Assembly (NCBI GenBank): GCA_002709045.1
Contig: PAPJ01000026.1
Location: 1-64,000, forward strand
Direction: 5' to 3'
DNA length: 64,000 nt
Origin: Planctomycetaceae bacterium
GTDB lineage: Bacteria > Planctomycetota > Planctomycetia > Pirellulales > Pirellulaceae
The translations under genes and the position numbers were made by a program. Of this stretch, positions 46,748-55,987 are shown in pieces (within the stretch, counting starts at the first letter, position 1; each line of letters begins with the position of its first letter). Below the pieces are notes generated by a model. It made no database searches. It worked only from the letters and a program-made list of their open reading frames with translations, and had not been told where the DNA came from.

Positions 46748-47860
46748 ATGTCAACCTTTGATTACGGTATGTTCATCATGCCATTTCACCCTCCTTCCAA
46801 GCCGTTAGCAACCTGTTATGAAGAAGACCTTGAGTTGATCAAGGTTGCTGAACAACTCGGATTTAAAGAATTCTGGATTGGTGAGCATCACACGATGAAA
46901 TATGAAAATGTGGTGATGCCTGAGTTGCTCATAGCACGGGCACTGGCTGAAACGTCGTCGATTCGATTTGGAGGTGCACCGGTCTGTCTGCAGCAGCATC
47001 ATCCCGCTCAGGTTGCCGGAAGGTTGGCACAACTTGATCATATGTCCGGAGGTAGGTTGAATCTTTGTTTTGGGGCAGGTAGTGTTACCGCCGATCTGGA
47101 GATGTTTGGTGTTGACCCGCGAAATAACTCGAAAATGGTATGTGAGTCCTTAGAAATGATTTTGCATCTGTGGCAAAATGACCCTCCATACCATCTGGAT
47201 GGAGAGTTTTGGCAGATTCATTTAGAACAGAATGTCGATGATGAAACACTTATCGGATATGTTCCCCGAATGCTACAGAATCCGTTGCCGGAGATTCTGA
47301 TGCCAGGCATGAGTCGCAATTCTTCGACGATGAAATATGCCGGAGAAAATGGGCATGTACCATTCTGTCATTGTTTGGTAACAGCCAATGTGGTTGCGGA
47401 TAATTTGAAGACTTATGAAGAGGCAGCGAACGCTGCCGGACGCACACCCGATCGTAGTAAGTACCGAGTCGCTAAATCAATCTTTTTGGCTGACAACACC
47501 GAAGATGCTCAACGTATGGCGCGGACGAATTCACTGGGACAGAACTTTGAATATATCGGGCGGCTCTTTGATAAAGGGCTGGGACGCCAGATCTACAAAC
47601 GTGATTTGGAGATGAGTGATGAGGATTGCAATCTGGACTTCCTTATGACCGAACAGATCATCGCCGGAGACGTTGACTATGCGCTGGAACGTCTCGAAGC
47701 CTTTATTGAGGAGACAGGTGATTTTGGCACGCTCTGCTTAATGAGCTATGACTGGGATGATAAAGCAGCCTGGCTGCGCAGTATGGAGCTTTTTGCAACA
47801 GAACTGATGCCACGTCTAAACGCAAAATATGCTGAGTCGTATGTTGAAACAACGATTTAG
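46748..47860 (+). CDS. LLM-class flavin-dependent oxidoreductase
   Basis: The 370-residue cytosolic protein is luciferase-like, with IGEHHTM, PVCLQQHHPAQVAGRL, SGGRLNLCFGAGSV and NPLPEILMPGMSRNSSTMKYA as recognisable segments; it is a full-length TIM-barrel monooxygenase. It matches the truncated paralogue at 1-532 residue for residue over most of the shared region. A terminator-like hairpin lies at 47881-47909 just past its stop. It is the last gene of a plus-strand DUF1501-ThuA-LLM group, only 8 bp from the converging stop of the sialidase-like gene. The substrate is unknown. Confidence 0.93.
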   Translation: MSTFDYGMFIMPFHPPSKPLATCYEEDLELIKVAEQLGFKEFWIGEHHTMKYENVVMPELLIARALAETSSIRFGGAPVCLQQHHPAQVAGRLAQLDHMSGGRLNLCFGAGSVTADLEMFGVDPRNNSKMVCESLEMILHLWQNDPPYHLDGEFWQIHLEQNVDDETLIGYVPRMLQNPLPEILMPGMSRNSSTMKYAGENGHVPFCHCLVTANVVADNLKTYEEAANAAGRTPDRSKYRVAKSIFLADNTEDAQRMARTNSLGQNFEYIGRLFDKGLGRQIYKRDLEMSDEDCNLDFLMTEQIIAGDVDYALERLEAFIEETGDFGTLCLMSYDWDDKAAWLRSMELFATELMPRLNAKYAESYVETTI

Positions 47861-47868
47861 TGTTCCGG

Positions 47869-49023
47869 TTACTTAAGCGTGGACGGAACGGTACCGTCCC
47901 CGGTTTTTTCTCCGTCGAGAATCCACGCTAGATTGAGTGTGGCCAATGTCGAACCACCTTGTGGGCCCCCTTCGAAATTAAGGTAGATCTTACCTTCGGT
48001 GAGAGTGCCCGGCCGCCCGGCAGTCATGGCGGAATAGGCGAATGAACCCTCGAAAACGCGGCGTTTGACGGGCCATGTTCTACCACCGTCAAAACTCGCC
48101 CAGACAGTACCGCGATTGCGGCCACTGTCACTATCGCAATTACTATAGATCAGAATGTCGTGACCGCTGACGGGTAATCGAGTCAGGCCTCCCATGCAAC
48201 CGTAGTTAGTATTCTGAGGACCATCGGGAAGTACTTTGACGAACTGAACGTTACCCCATGTCTTACCGCCGTCCTGACTGGTGGCACTCCACCGCCGAAG
48301 TGGGCTTTCTCCTTCAGGAGCCCAGTGTCGACGTGAATTGTAATAAAGCGTCCCGTCGGAAAGCTCAACGATACAAGCTTCGCCAAATCCGAATCCCGGA
48401 AAAGGCTCACTAACCTCCCATGTCTTGCCGCCGTCGTCGCTGTATACGGCATTGGTGTAATGCTTAGGCCATAGATTGCGATCATTCTTGCCGGCATAGC
48501 AGCGGGAAGGACGAATCATGCGACCGGCATACTTACTGTGTCGCAGGGTGATTCCGTTGTCATTCATGTGCAAGTCGGGGCCATTACCACGACTGTCTTT
48601 ACCAAAACTTGCTTCCAGAGACTGAAAGGTTGCACCATCGTCGTTGCTTATATAGACGCTGATTCTGGCCGGCGGGTGATGTTGCTCGGTAAATACAATC
48701 ACCTCTCCCGTCTTGTCGTTGACGGTTAAACCACCACTTTGAAAACCAGGCTTTTGGATTTCAACAACGTCACTCCATGTCTTGCCACCATCAGTGCTGC
48801 GACGAGTTTTTAGTGAACTTGTGCCCCAGGTTGCAATAATGGTTCCTTTGGGGGTGACAACTATATTTGGAAATCGTTCTCCGGAAAAAATCTGTTGAAA
48901 GTCAGGTTTGGCACCGCTCAGATGGGGCGTGATTTCACCTTCAAGATTGTCATTAGCCAGACCGGGTTTGGCAAGCAATATTAGCAGTGCTGTAGTACAG
49001 AGAACGGTGAGGAGACGATTCAT
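47869..49023 (-). CDS. Sialidase-like BNR/Asp-box propeller protein, exported
   Basis: The 384-residue protein has a signal peptide (MNRLLTVLCTTALLILLA) and five Asp-box repeats of the S/T-x-D-x-G-x-T-W type: STDGGKTW, SNDDGATF, SDDGGKTW, SQDGGKTW and SFDGGRTW. These define a six-bladed sialidase/exo-alpha-sialidase-like propeller. Catalytic arginines, Tyr and Glu of true sialidases could not be placed confidently, so a role in recognising or cutting another acidic sugar is equally possible. It converges with the flavin monooxygenase gene and is divergent from the DUF1501 gene at 49187 across 163 bp. Confidence 0.9.
   Translation of the reverse strand: MNRLLTVLCTTALLILLAKPGLANDNLEGEITPHLSGAKPDFQQIFSGERFPNIVVTPKGTIIATWGTSSLKTRRSTDGGKTWSDVVEIQKPGFQSGGLTVNDKTGEVIVFTEQHHPPARISVYISNDDGATFQSLEASFGKDSRGNGPDLHMNDNGITLRHSKYAGRMIRPSRCYAGKNDRNLWPKHYTNAVYSDDGGKTWEVSEPFPGFGFGEACIVELSDGTLYYNSRRHWAPEGESPLRRWSATSQDGGKTWGNVQFVKVLPDGPQNTNYGCMGGLTRLPVSGHDILIYSNCDSDSGRNRGTVWASFDGGRTWPVKRRVFEGSFAYSAMTAGRPGTLTEGKIYLNFEGGPQGGSTLATLNLAWILDGEKTGDGTVPSTLK
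47881..47909 (+). terminator. Possible rho-independent terminator after the LLM gene
   Basis: GGACGG (47881-47886) pairs with CCGTCC (47894-47899) around a 7-base loop, and CCGG is followed by six T residues (47904-47909). It stands 20 bases after the stop at 47860 and lies inside the last codons of the opposite-strand sialidase-like gene, so coding constraint is an alternative explanation. Confidence 0.35.
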
Positions 49024-49186
49024 TGTTGTGTAAAACCTGTTCAGAGTTGTCAGACGGTAGTGATTATTAGCCTTTTAGTATATAGATTCCTAAGTAGCTT
49101 TTCAGGGTATTACCATAGGAACGGAATGGGCAATGTCGATATAATAATAAGAGAGTAAAATATGATCGTCATAGAATTGTGAAAAG

Positions 49187-50542
49187 ATGCATAAGCATAA
49201 GACAGGATTAACACGACGCGAAGCGATGCAGGTCGGCTATTCAGGAGCCCTTGGCCTTGGCCTTACTTCGCTGCTGAAACAGCGTGCCGCAGCCGCAGAC
49301 TCAGAATCCGGCAAGCCTCGTCAGGCGAGCGGTAAAAAAATGATTCTTGTCTGGACGACCGGGGCGATGAGTCATCATGATACCCTGGATATGAAACCCG
49401 ATGCGCCGGCTGAGGTTCGCGGTCAGTTTAATCCTGTTCAAACCAGGATTCCCGGTTATCAGATGTGTGAACACATGCCGGAATTGTCAAAGCTTGCGGA
49501 TAAGTTTTCTGTTATTCGAAGTTTTACACACAAAGACAATAACCACCTGATGTCAACTCACCATGTATTGACCGGACAGTTTCAGCCCGGAGCCTTTTTC
49601 GATAAAATAGCCTCCCGTACAGACTGGCCGAATTACTCAGGAGCGTATGATTACTTTAATCCCCGCAATGATGGTATCCCCAATGGTGTTAACCTGCCAA
49701 CCTACATGCAGCAGCCTCCGCTGCTCTGGCCGGGGCAATATGCAGGGCTTTTGGGCGCCAAACATGATCCCTGGCAAATCACGGCTGATCCCAATAAAGA
49801 CGATTTTAAAGTCGACAGCCTTACGCTTGCCGCGGGGTTGGATATTCAACGTGTGACTGATCGCCAGTCTTTACTGTCTGATCTAAACAGCCAGCAGGGA
49901 CGTTTAGAACGAACGGCTGTTGGTAACAGGATGAAGAGCGAGCAGCAGGAGGCTTACAACATCCTCACCAGTCGTAAATTAGCAAATGCTTTTGAAGTTC
50001 AAAAGGAAGCGGATGCTGTCCGCGAAAGCTATGGCCGCCATACCACAGGTCAGTCCCTCTTACTGGCAAGGAGATTGGTGGAAGTCGGGGTTCCCGTCGT
50101 TCAGGTAAATATTGGGAACGCGCAGAACTGGGATAATCATGGTAATATTTTTCCAATACTCAAAGATCGCCTGCTGCCGCCGCTTGATCAGGGACTGGCA
50201 GCACTGCTAACCGATCTGGAACAACGTGGAATGCTTGAAGATACCTTTGTCGTGCTAATCGGCGAATTTGGTAGAACTCCAAAAATTAATGGAGGTGCCG
50301 GCCGGGATCACTGGGGACCCTGTTTCAGCGGTCTCTTTGCCGGAGGTGGTGTTCAAGGTGGTCGGGTGATTGGTGAGTCTGATTCTCATGGTGGATATCC
50401 GGTGAAAAAACCGTTTGCCCCTGAAGATTTCGGCGCTACCGTTTACTCCGTGCTGGGGATTGATCCGGAGAGTGAAATTCGGGATCGTTTCGATCGACCA
50501 CTGCGGTTGAACTCCGGATCTGTCATCACGGAATTGTTCTAA
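49187..50542 (+). CDS. DUF1501 protein, Tat-exported
   Basis: The 451-residue protein starts with TRREAMQVGYSGALGLGLTS as its twin-arginine signal. Family motifs are WTTGAMSHHDTLDMKPD, HKDNNHLMSTHHVLTG, LLARRLVEVGVPVVQVN, GEFGRTPKINGGAGRDHWG and FAGGGVQGG. The subgroup is that of the copies at 44345 and 55988, with a D-D-T-L-D motif in place of GGPSQxD. There is no same-strand neighbour, so it may be transcribed alone from the 163-bp divergent region. It converges with the DUF1501/NPCBM gene at 50590 with 47 bp between stops. Its substrate is unknown. Confidence 0.92.
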   Translation: MHKHKTGLTRREAMQVGYSGALGLGLTSLLKQRAAAADSESGKPRQASGKKMILVWTTGAMSHHDTLDMKPDAPAEVRGQFNPVQTRIPGYQMCEHMPELSKLADKFSVIRSFTHKDNNHLMSTHHVLTGQFQPGAFFDKIASRTDWPNYSGAYDYFNPRNDGIPNGVNLPTYMQQPPLLWPGQYAGLLGAKHDPWQITADPNKDDFKVDSLTLAAGLDIQRVTDRQSLLSDLNSQQGRLERTAVGNRMKSEQQEAYNILTSRKLANAFEVQKEADAVRESYGRHTTGQSLLLARRLVEVGVPVVQVNIGNAQNWDNHGNIFPILKDRLLPPLDQGLAALLTDLEQRGMLEDTFVVLIGEFGRTPKINGGAGRDHWGPCFSGLFAGGGVQGGRVIGESDSHGGYPVKKPFAPEDFGATVYSVLGIDPESEIRDRFDRPLRLNSGSVITELF

Positions 50543-50589
50543 GCGTCGACCGCTTTGAGCACACTATTGCGGGATCGGACTGTGCCATC

Positions 50590-52773
50590 TTAGCTGAAGA
50601 TATCTAAAGGTGTACCTTCACACATAATCAACGGTCGATCTTCCTGATCGTGAATCTGGTAGCCTGCCGGGATTCCGAGGGCATGATAGATTGTGGCGTG
50701 TAGATCCTCAGGTGTGCATGGCAAGTCAGCTGGCTCGGAAGCGGTGGCGTCGGATTTTCCGTAGGCACGCCCCTGTTGAACTCCGGCCCCTGCAAAAGCG
50801 ACGGTGTAACAGCTTGGGAAGTGATCGCGTCCTGCTCCGTTGTTGATTCTGGGGGTTCGCCCGAATTCGGTAAGGAAGACTACAAGCGTATCTTCAATTC
50901 GACCACTTTCGATTAGATCGGTCATTAATGCGTGAGCTGCATGATCCCAGGGAGGGAGTAGGTCATCTTTGAGTCGGTTAAAGTTATTACCATGAGTGTC
51001 CCAGTTGTCCCCCTGAGAGCCATTGAGATCTCCGACACCCGCATTTACAAAGACAAGCGGAACTCCGGCATCTGTCAGACGTCGGGCCAGCATTGCACTT
51101 TTGCCGGCGACGTGGTCACCGTAAAGGTTTCTAACGGATTTAGGTTCACGCCCTAATTCAAATGCACCCTGCACCTCCGGTGAGAGCATCATGTTAAATG
51201 CTAATTCCTGGGAAGCCTCTGTTAACGCAGGTCCGGATTCGCGGGGTTCCCACTCCAAATGATTATTGAGATCGTTAAGCAACAGAGAGCGAGTGGCGAT
51301 CCGCCGTCGTGAAATACCTTGTGGTGCCAGATCAATGGTGCCTGCTAACGGGGACTTTCCTTTGAACTTAACACCTTCGCCCGGGTGAACAAATACCGGA
51401 TCGTATTCAAGTCCCAGAAAGCCGCCATACTGGCCGTTAAGAAGTCCGCGGTCGGCCAGTGGATAGGGTATGCTAATGCAGCGTGGCAGGTTGCCGGCAA
51501 GTGATTCATCGACCGGCTGTTCTTCAAGTTCAACTTCCGCGTCTGGTGTTGGAAGCGGGGGAAGTTCGCCCGCGACTTCCGTAAGTATTGGTTCAGCAAA
51601 AACCAGATCATCAAAAAAAGTGGAATCGTCACCGTTGAGTAATGCCATCGTGATGTATTTAGCATCTTTGTGGACTGGTGCTTCCAGTAATTCAGAAGCA
51701 TCATCCCGGTTTAACAGATTACTGAGACAGGCCAGCTTACCGTCGATCCAGATTCCGCCGGTACCGGCCGCCACCTGCTGCACTCCCGGATTTCCACATA
51801 CGCCGAATCGTGTTGAGAGCACAAATTCCCGGGTGCTGCCTTGGAAGTGTTTTTTTCGTATCTCGGCAACATTAAACGTAATGAATTTGTTGGCATGGCA
51901 ACCAAAGCCGGCCCGCGGTTGATTGGGTAACCCGTCACCAATCAGCCACAGATTACCACCGCGGCCATGCGTATCACACCCCCAGTCTCCGGCCGTCCCG
52001 TCGCCCGCGACCTGCTCGGAGAAGTTAACGGTTGGCCCGTCGGTGGATCGTGTTACGGGGCAATTTGCTGAGGAGGCCGTACTGATCATACCGATCAGCT
52101 CGATCGTGCTTTCGTTGGTGTAGCCGTCCTGATTATCAAATTTGCCTGTCTGATAATGACCAGGTGTTAAAATATCTGTACTTAAACTAACAGTCGCGAA
52201 TTTCGTTAGTTTCTGCCATTGGATGGGGTTATCGACTTCGCTTTTTGTCAGGTCTTCTGGCGTAACGCGTGTTAATGATTGTTTGTTGGAAAAACGCCGG
52301 TCATTTTTCATGGCAATCGCCACCTGAGCACCGATGCTGGGCCAGTCTTTTCGGGATGGCAGGATCGGAGCTGATACGCCTCCACCAATTTCACTAGGAG
52401 GGTGACCGGTAATATTCCAGTAGGCTGCCTTTCGGTGGTCTCCTGCCGAATGATGTACGCTGCGGACAACCGTCAGTTCATCAAGCATCTGCGACATCTT
52501 AGGCAGGTGTTCACAGACCATCGTTCCCGGAATAGATGTTGAAATGCGACTAAATGAACCACGGATCTCAGAGCCCGCCTCCGGCTTCATATCAAACGTG
52601 TCAATATGACTCATTCCTCCCCAGGTAAACATAACAATGACATTGTTAGCTTTACCAAAGGCAGGCCGAACATCAGAGGTGATCGCGGAAAGGCTTTGCG
52701 GTGCTAAAGCACGCATCCCGCTTACCGCGAGTCCGGAGATTCCGAGTTGTAGGAGTTGACGCCTGTTGTTCAT
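50590..52773 (-). CDS. DUF1501 protein with NPCBM-like insertion
   Basis: The 727-residue protein is about 270 residues longer than normal DUF1501 proteins. The first 140 residues hold a twin-arginine signal (NNRRQLLQLGISG) and MFTWGGMSHIDTFDMKP; the last 300 hold LARRLTDAGVPLVFVN, TEFGRTPRINNGAGRDHFP and the family end. Between them, at about residues 200-395, lies a separate beta-rich module with IELIGMISTAS, GFGCHANKFITFNV, a Gly-rich turn and DSTFFDDLVFAEPIL. This resembles NPCBM/NEW2-type or related sugar-binding modules. An acidic linker (PLPTPDAEVELEEQPVD) then rejoins the DUF1501 core. It lies 8 bp after the GDSL hydrolase gene. Confidence 0.88.
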   Translation of the reverse strand: MNNRRQLLQLGISGLAVSGMRALAPQSLSAITSDVRPAFGKANNVIVMFTWGGMSHIDTFDMKPEAGSEIRGSFSRISTSIPGTMVCEHLPKMSQMLDELTVVRSVHHSAGDHRKAAYWNITGHPPSEIGGGVSAPILPSRKDWPSIGAQVAIAMKNDRRFSNKQSLTRVTPEDLTKSEVDNPIQWQKLTKFATVSLSTDILTPGHYQTGKFDNQDGYTNESTIELIGMISTASSANCPVTRSTDGPTVNFSEQVAGDGTAGDWGCDTHGRGGNLWLIGDGLPNQPRAGFGCHANKFITFNVAEIRKKHFQGSTREFVLSTRFGVCGNPGVQQVAAGTGGIWIDGKLACLSNLLNRDDASELLEAPVHKDAKYITMALLNGDDSTFFDDLVFAEPILTEVAGELPPLPTPDAEVELEEQPVDESLAGNLPRCISIPYPLADRGLLNGQYGGFLGLEYDPVFVHPGEGVKFKGKSPLAGTIDLAPQGISRRRIATRSLLLNDLNNHLEWEPRESGPALTEASQELAFNMMLSPEVQGAFELGREPKSVRNLYGDHVAGKSAMLARRLTDAGVPLVFVNAGVGDLNGSQGDNWDTHGNNFNRLKDDLLPPWDHAAHALMTDLIESGRIEDTLVVFLTEFGRTPRINNGAGRDHFPSCYTVAFAGAGVQQGRAYGKSDATASEPADLPCTPEDLHATIYHALGIPAGYQIHDQEDRPLIMCEGTPLDIFS

Positions 52774-52781
52774 TCTTGAAT

Positions 52782-53486
52782 CTATTTAAGTAAGGAAGCC
52801 AGACGGGATTCGATCGACTTAGCCCAGATCTCATAGCCTTTTGGGCTGAGGTGTAACAGATCGGGCATGATGTCACGCGGCAAAGTCTGATCGTCTTTTA
52901 AAAATGCGCCACCAATATCCAGATAGTGTACATGTTTTTGGTCGTCCAGCTTGGAGAAGATCTCATTGGCACCCTGATTTACTTTGCGACGACTGTCTTC
53001 TTTCGTCGCTCCGCGTGGAAAGACCGCCAGCAGAAGGATCTTAGTGCTTGGCGACTTACTGCGTATCTGTTCTACAATTTTGGTGACCCCCTCAGCAATT
53101 TCCTGCGAAGTATTGGCGCCTGAATTATTCGTGCCGATCATAATGACGGCAGCCTTGGGGGTAATGTCCTTTAAGTTCCCGTTGTCCAGCCGCCAGATAA
53201 CGTGTTGCGTACGATCACCGCCAATCCCCAGATTTACAGCATTACGATCCCCATAGAATTTTTCCCAGATAGCTTTGCCGGCCCCTTCCCAGCCCTGAGT
53301 AATTGAATCACCGATAAATACCAGATCGACGTTTCCCTGGGCAACTCGCTGATTGAAACGTTCGTGCCGGCTTAACCATCCACCAGAACGGGGAACGGGT
53401 TTTAAGGCCGTATGCTCCTCGGCCCGCATCTCAGCAGTAAAAGTCAGTGGTAACAGCAGAAGAATGGTCAGTGTAATTCTTAGCAT
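52782..53486 (-). CDS. SGNH/GDSL hydrolase (PAF acetylhydrolase-like), exported
   Basis: The 234-residue protein has a signal peptide (MLRITLTILLLLPLTFTAEM) and the blocks of the SGNH family: FIGDSITQGW (nucleophile Ser), NLGIGGDRTQHVIWRL (oxyanion Gly), IMIGTNNSG (Asn) and DLLHLSPKGY (acid-base pair Asp/His). It is a compact single-domain lipase/esterase like the alpha subunits of platelet-activating-factor acetylhydrolase, or a sugar O-acetylesterase. Given the glycan-directed proteins around it, deacetylation of a polysaccharide is a fair guess. It lies between the PPC gene (49 bp) and the DUF1501/NPCBM gene (8 bp). Confidence 0.93.
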   Translation of the reverse strand: MLRITLTILLLLPLTFTAEMRAEEHTALKPVPRSGGWLSRHERFNQRVAQGNVDLVFIGDSITQGWEGAGKAIWEKFYGDRNAVNLGIGGDRTQHVIWRLDNGNLKDITPKAAVIMIGTNNSGANTSQEIAEGVTKIVEQIRSKSPSTKILLLAVFPRGATKEDSRRKVNQGANEIFSKLDDQKHVHYLDIGGAFLKDDQTLPRDIMPDLLHLSPKGYEIWAKSIESRLASLLK

Positions 53487-53535
53487 TAAATGTTTCCGTG
53501 TCTTATGAGTGAATGAATTCGATTTAACCGTGATC

Positions 53536-55956
53536 TTATTGCTCAGCTAATACTACAAGTTCAAGCATGACCGATGTCACGACAATATGATCAGGTTTGT
53601 CATCAAGAGGCCCGGTTGCTTCAAGTATTAGCCGGTGACGACCTGGAGAAAGATCGGCTGGAATAGTGACCGGCGTTTCCAGCGTTCGCTGCCCTTTCTT
53701 GAAATCCAGACCGGCAAACAAGTCAACTAATAACGGAGTTTTACTCTTTGCATTTAACTGCATCGCATTAAGCATGTTGCTGGTGCGTTGCATCTCCAGT
53801 TTGACAACTATATTTTCACCCGCCTTGCCGACAAGTTCACCGCTGCGGTTATACAGTTTTGTCACGGTAGGCATGGTTCGGATCATATTTCTCTTTTCGC
53901 TAACCACCATGACATGCTGCTGCGTTCCGTGAGAATCGACAAATGTTGCATAGGCCTGTGTGTATAACTGAGACTGGCTCTGAATGTTAATGTGCATCGT
54001 TTCAGGTAAGAAGATCGGCATCATAAAGACCGAGGTGTCAGGTTCAATCACAGTCGTTACGAATTCAATCCCGTCCATGTCCCGATTCTGGCGATCACAG
54101 GTTTGGATGATGACAGGTTCTTGGAATTCATCAAGTCGTTCGAGTGTCATCTGATATGGATAGATTGTTCCGCGATGAGCATATTGATAAGCTTCTTCAC
54201 AATATAGTCGGAAAACTGGTTTGTGGGCGACCGCCAGAGCAATAAATCCGCGGTGCGGTGACTCCACCGCCTGTTGGAAACTGTCGACACCGCGGTGTAG
54301 AGCGTATAAAGGCCGACTGACCGTCTCGTCATTAATGACAGATTCCCCAAGAAGACGGATTTCATGGCGTGTACTCGGTTCATCTGCGGGTAAGGTAAGC
54401 TTTAGTTTTGTTGTATCAGCGCCTTCCGCAATGATATTGTTTTCAATCGTAACGCCTTCGGGAAGACCGGAAATTATCAGTTTGACCTCTCCCTTAAATC
54501 CTCCCAGTCGATTCAGCTGAACCGGGATTTCCAGAGACATACCCTGGGTAATCGTGACGCAGTCGCGAGCAGATCTTAACGAGAAATCAGGAACCGCCGC
54601 CGAGATTTCCAGTTGATAAGAGCCAACCCGGTGTTTCGAGCGGATGCCTCCCAAACACTGGACTTCGATAAGGTATTCACCAAGATGAGGATTCACCAGA
54701 TGATGAAATGCCTTTACCGAATCACTCTTGGCTGAAAGCCCGGTTTTTTTCAGCAGTTTACCGTTCGCGTCTTTTATGTTGAGTATTATCAACGAAGCCG
54801 AACTACTTTGCGAAGCAGCATGTACTGTCAAATCAATAGGTGACTTGTCGGTAACGGTCAGCTTATAAATGTCTTTGGAGAATGGAGCAATAATACCGTT
54901 AGCCGTTTCCCCGACATGGATATTTAATTCAGAATCCTGACTTGTCGGATGAGCGTTGATGATTTTTGCATCAGGCGGCAACACACGCAGTAAGGGACGG
55001 TTTGCTAAAGAATCGTCTCTGAATGCCTGGAATGAATCTATTTCACCATCTAATACATACTCTTTGCTGATCGTAAAAGTACCGCCCTCACCGTCCATTA
55101 CCAGAAAACGGAAATTCGTTGCGATACCGGCCGGTGCTCCTATCGGGAAGGCATAAGGTGCTACCGGTTTGCGAGTAAAGTTGATGCGATAAATATGGGA
55201 TGGTGACCCGTGAAATGAAACATTACCAACCTGGATGAAATAAGTTCCCGCCTCTTTAGCTTTGAATGCAAATAGCAGATCATCACCCAGTGAATCTTCC
55301 TGATAGGTATGTTGTTTTCCCGCCGCATCGAAAATAGCAATGGTCGGCTCCAGTTTTGATCCCAGTCGTCTGGCCAACACTTCACCGTACAAGACTTCAC
55401 CGGTCTGTAGTTCCAGACGGTAATAGTCCAGGTCTCGTTCTCCGTGAATTTGGCCGTTGACCGTCACCGGGATTTCGATATGGTGAGCTGTGCTAAGTGT
55501 TGAGTTCGATTCATTCTCGATTAATTCTGGTAAATCGCCAACGATAAAAGGTAATGAGCCGCTACTTCCACCCGACGCACAGAAGGTGTCCCAGGTAGCG
55601 GCTCCTAAACGGGCATCTGCATCGATCACGACTTCGGCATCCCACTGTCGGGGATAGTTGATAGGAGTTTCTGTGGGTATTCGCCGCGGTGAAGGTTGGC
55701 CATCATCAAATACTTCCTGAGCCAGTATGCTATCGCCCGAAACACCCTTACCGCGGATGAAGAATTGGGTATTAGGCGGACTCTGTTCAAGCCCGACACG
55801 GACTTTGACCGTCGAGCCACGTTGGCCGCCGGCGGGAAACAAATGTACGCTGTCAGGTGTTTTTGCAGGAACCGGCTGCCCGAAAAGCTGAGGAGCTATC
55901 GCGAGTACAGCCGCAACAGTCAAAACTGGCATTCTATTTAATAGCATCCTAGTCAC
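53536..55956 (-). CDS. Exported protein with PPC (pre-peptidase C-terminal) domains
   Basis: The 806-residue protein carries a signal peptide (MPVLTVAAVLAIAPQLFG) and an N-terminal Ig/beta region (LFPAGGQRGSTVKVRVG). At least two PPC-type beta-sandwich domains follow: about residues 155-262 (DLDYYRLELQTGEVLYGEVLA) and about 345-460 (KDIYKLTVTDKSPIDLTV, ending YQLEISA). Other Ig-like stretches fill the C-terminal half. No protease domain is attached, so its role is probably binding or adhesion. Proteins of this shape are commonly encoded beside DUF1501/PSD1 pairs in planctomycetes, and this one starts 31 bp after the DUF1501 gene stop. Confidence 0.85.
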   Translation of the reverse strand: MTRMLLNRMPVLTVAAVLAIAPQLFGQPVPAKTPDSVHLFPAGGQRGSTVKVRVGLEQSPPNTQFFIRGKGVSGDSILAQEVFDDGQPSPRRIPTETPINYPRQWDAEVVIDADARLGAATWDTFCASGGSSGSLPFIVGDLPELIENESNSTLSTAHHIEIPVTVNGQIHGERDLDYYRLELQTGEVLYGEVLARRLGSKLEPTIAIFDAAGKQHTYQEDSLGDDLLFAFKAKEAGTYFIQVGNVSFHGSPSHIYRINFTRKPVAPYAFPIGAPAGIATNFRFLVMDGEGGTFTISKEYVLDGEIDSFQAFRDDSLANRPLLRVLPPDAKIINAHPTSQDSELNIHVGETANGIIAPFSKDIYKLTVTDKSPIDLTVHAASQSSSASLIILNIKDANGKLLKKTGLSAKSDSVKAFHHLVNPHLGEYLIEVQCLGGIRSKHRVGSYQLEISAAVPDFSLRSARDCVTITQGMSLEIPVQLNRLGGFKGEVKLIISGLPEGVTIENNIIAEGADTTKLKLTLPADEPSTRHEIRLLGESVINDETVSRPLYALHRGVDSFQQAVESPHRGFIALAVAHKPVFRLYCEEAYQYAHRGTIYPYQMTLERLDEFQEPVIIQTCDRQNRDMDGIEFVTTVIEPDTSVFMMPIFLPETMHINIQSQSQLYTQAYATFVDSHGTQQHVMVVSEKRNMIRTMPTVTKLYNRSGELVGKAGENIVVKLEMQRTSNMLNAMQLNAKSKTPLLVDLFAGLDFKKGQRTLETPVTIPADLSPGRHRLILEATGPLDDKPDHIVVTSVMLELVVLAEQ

Positions 55957-55987
55957 CCTCTACTTGATTCTTTGCGAATCGACAGTA

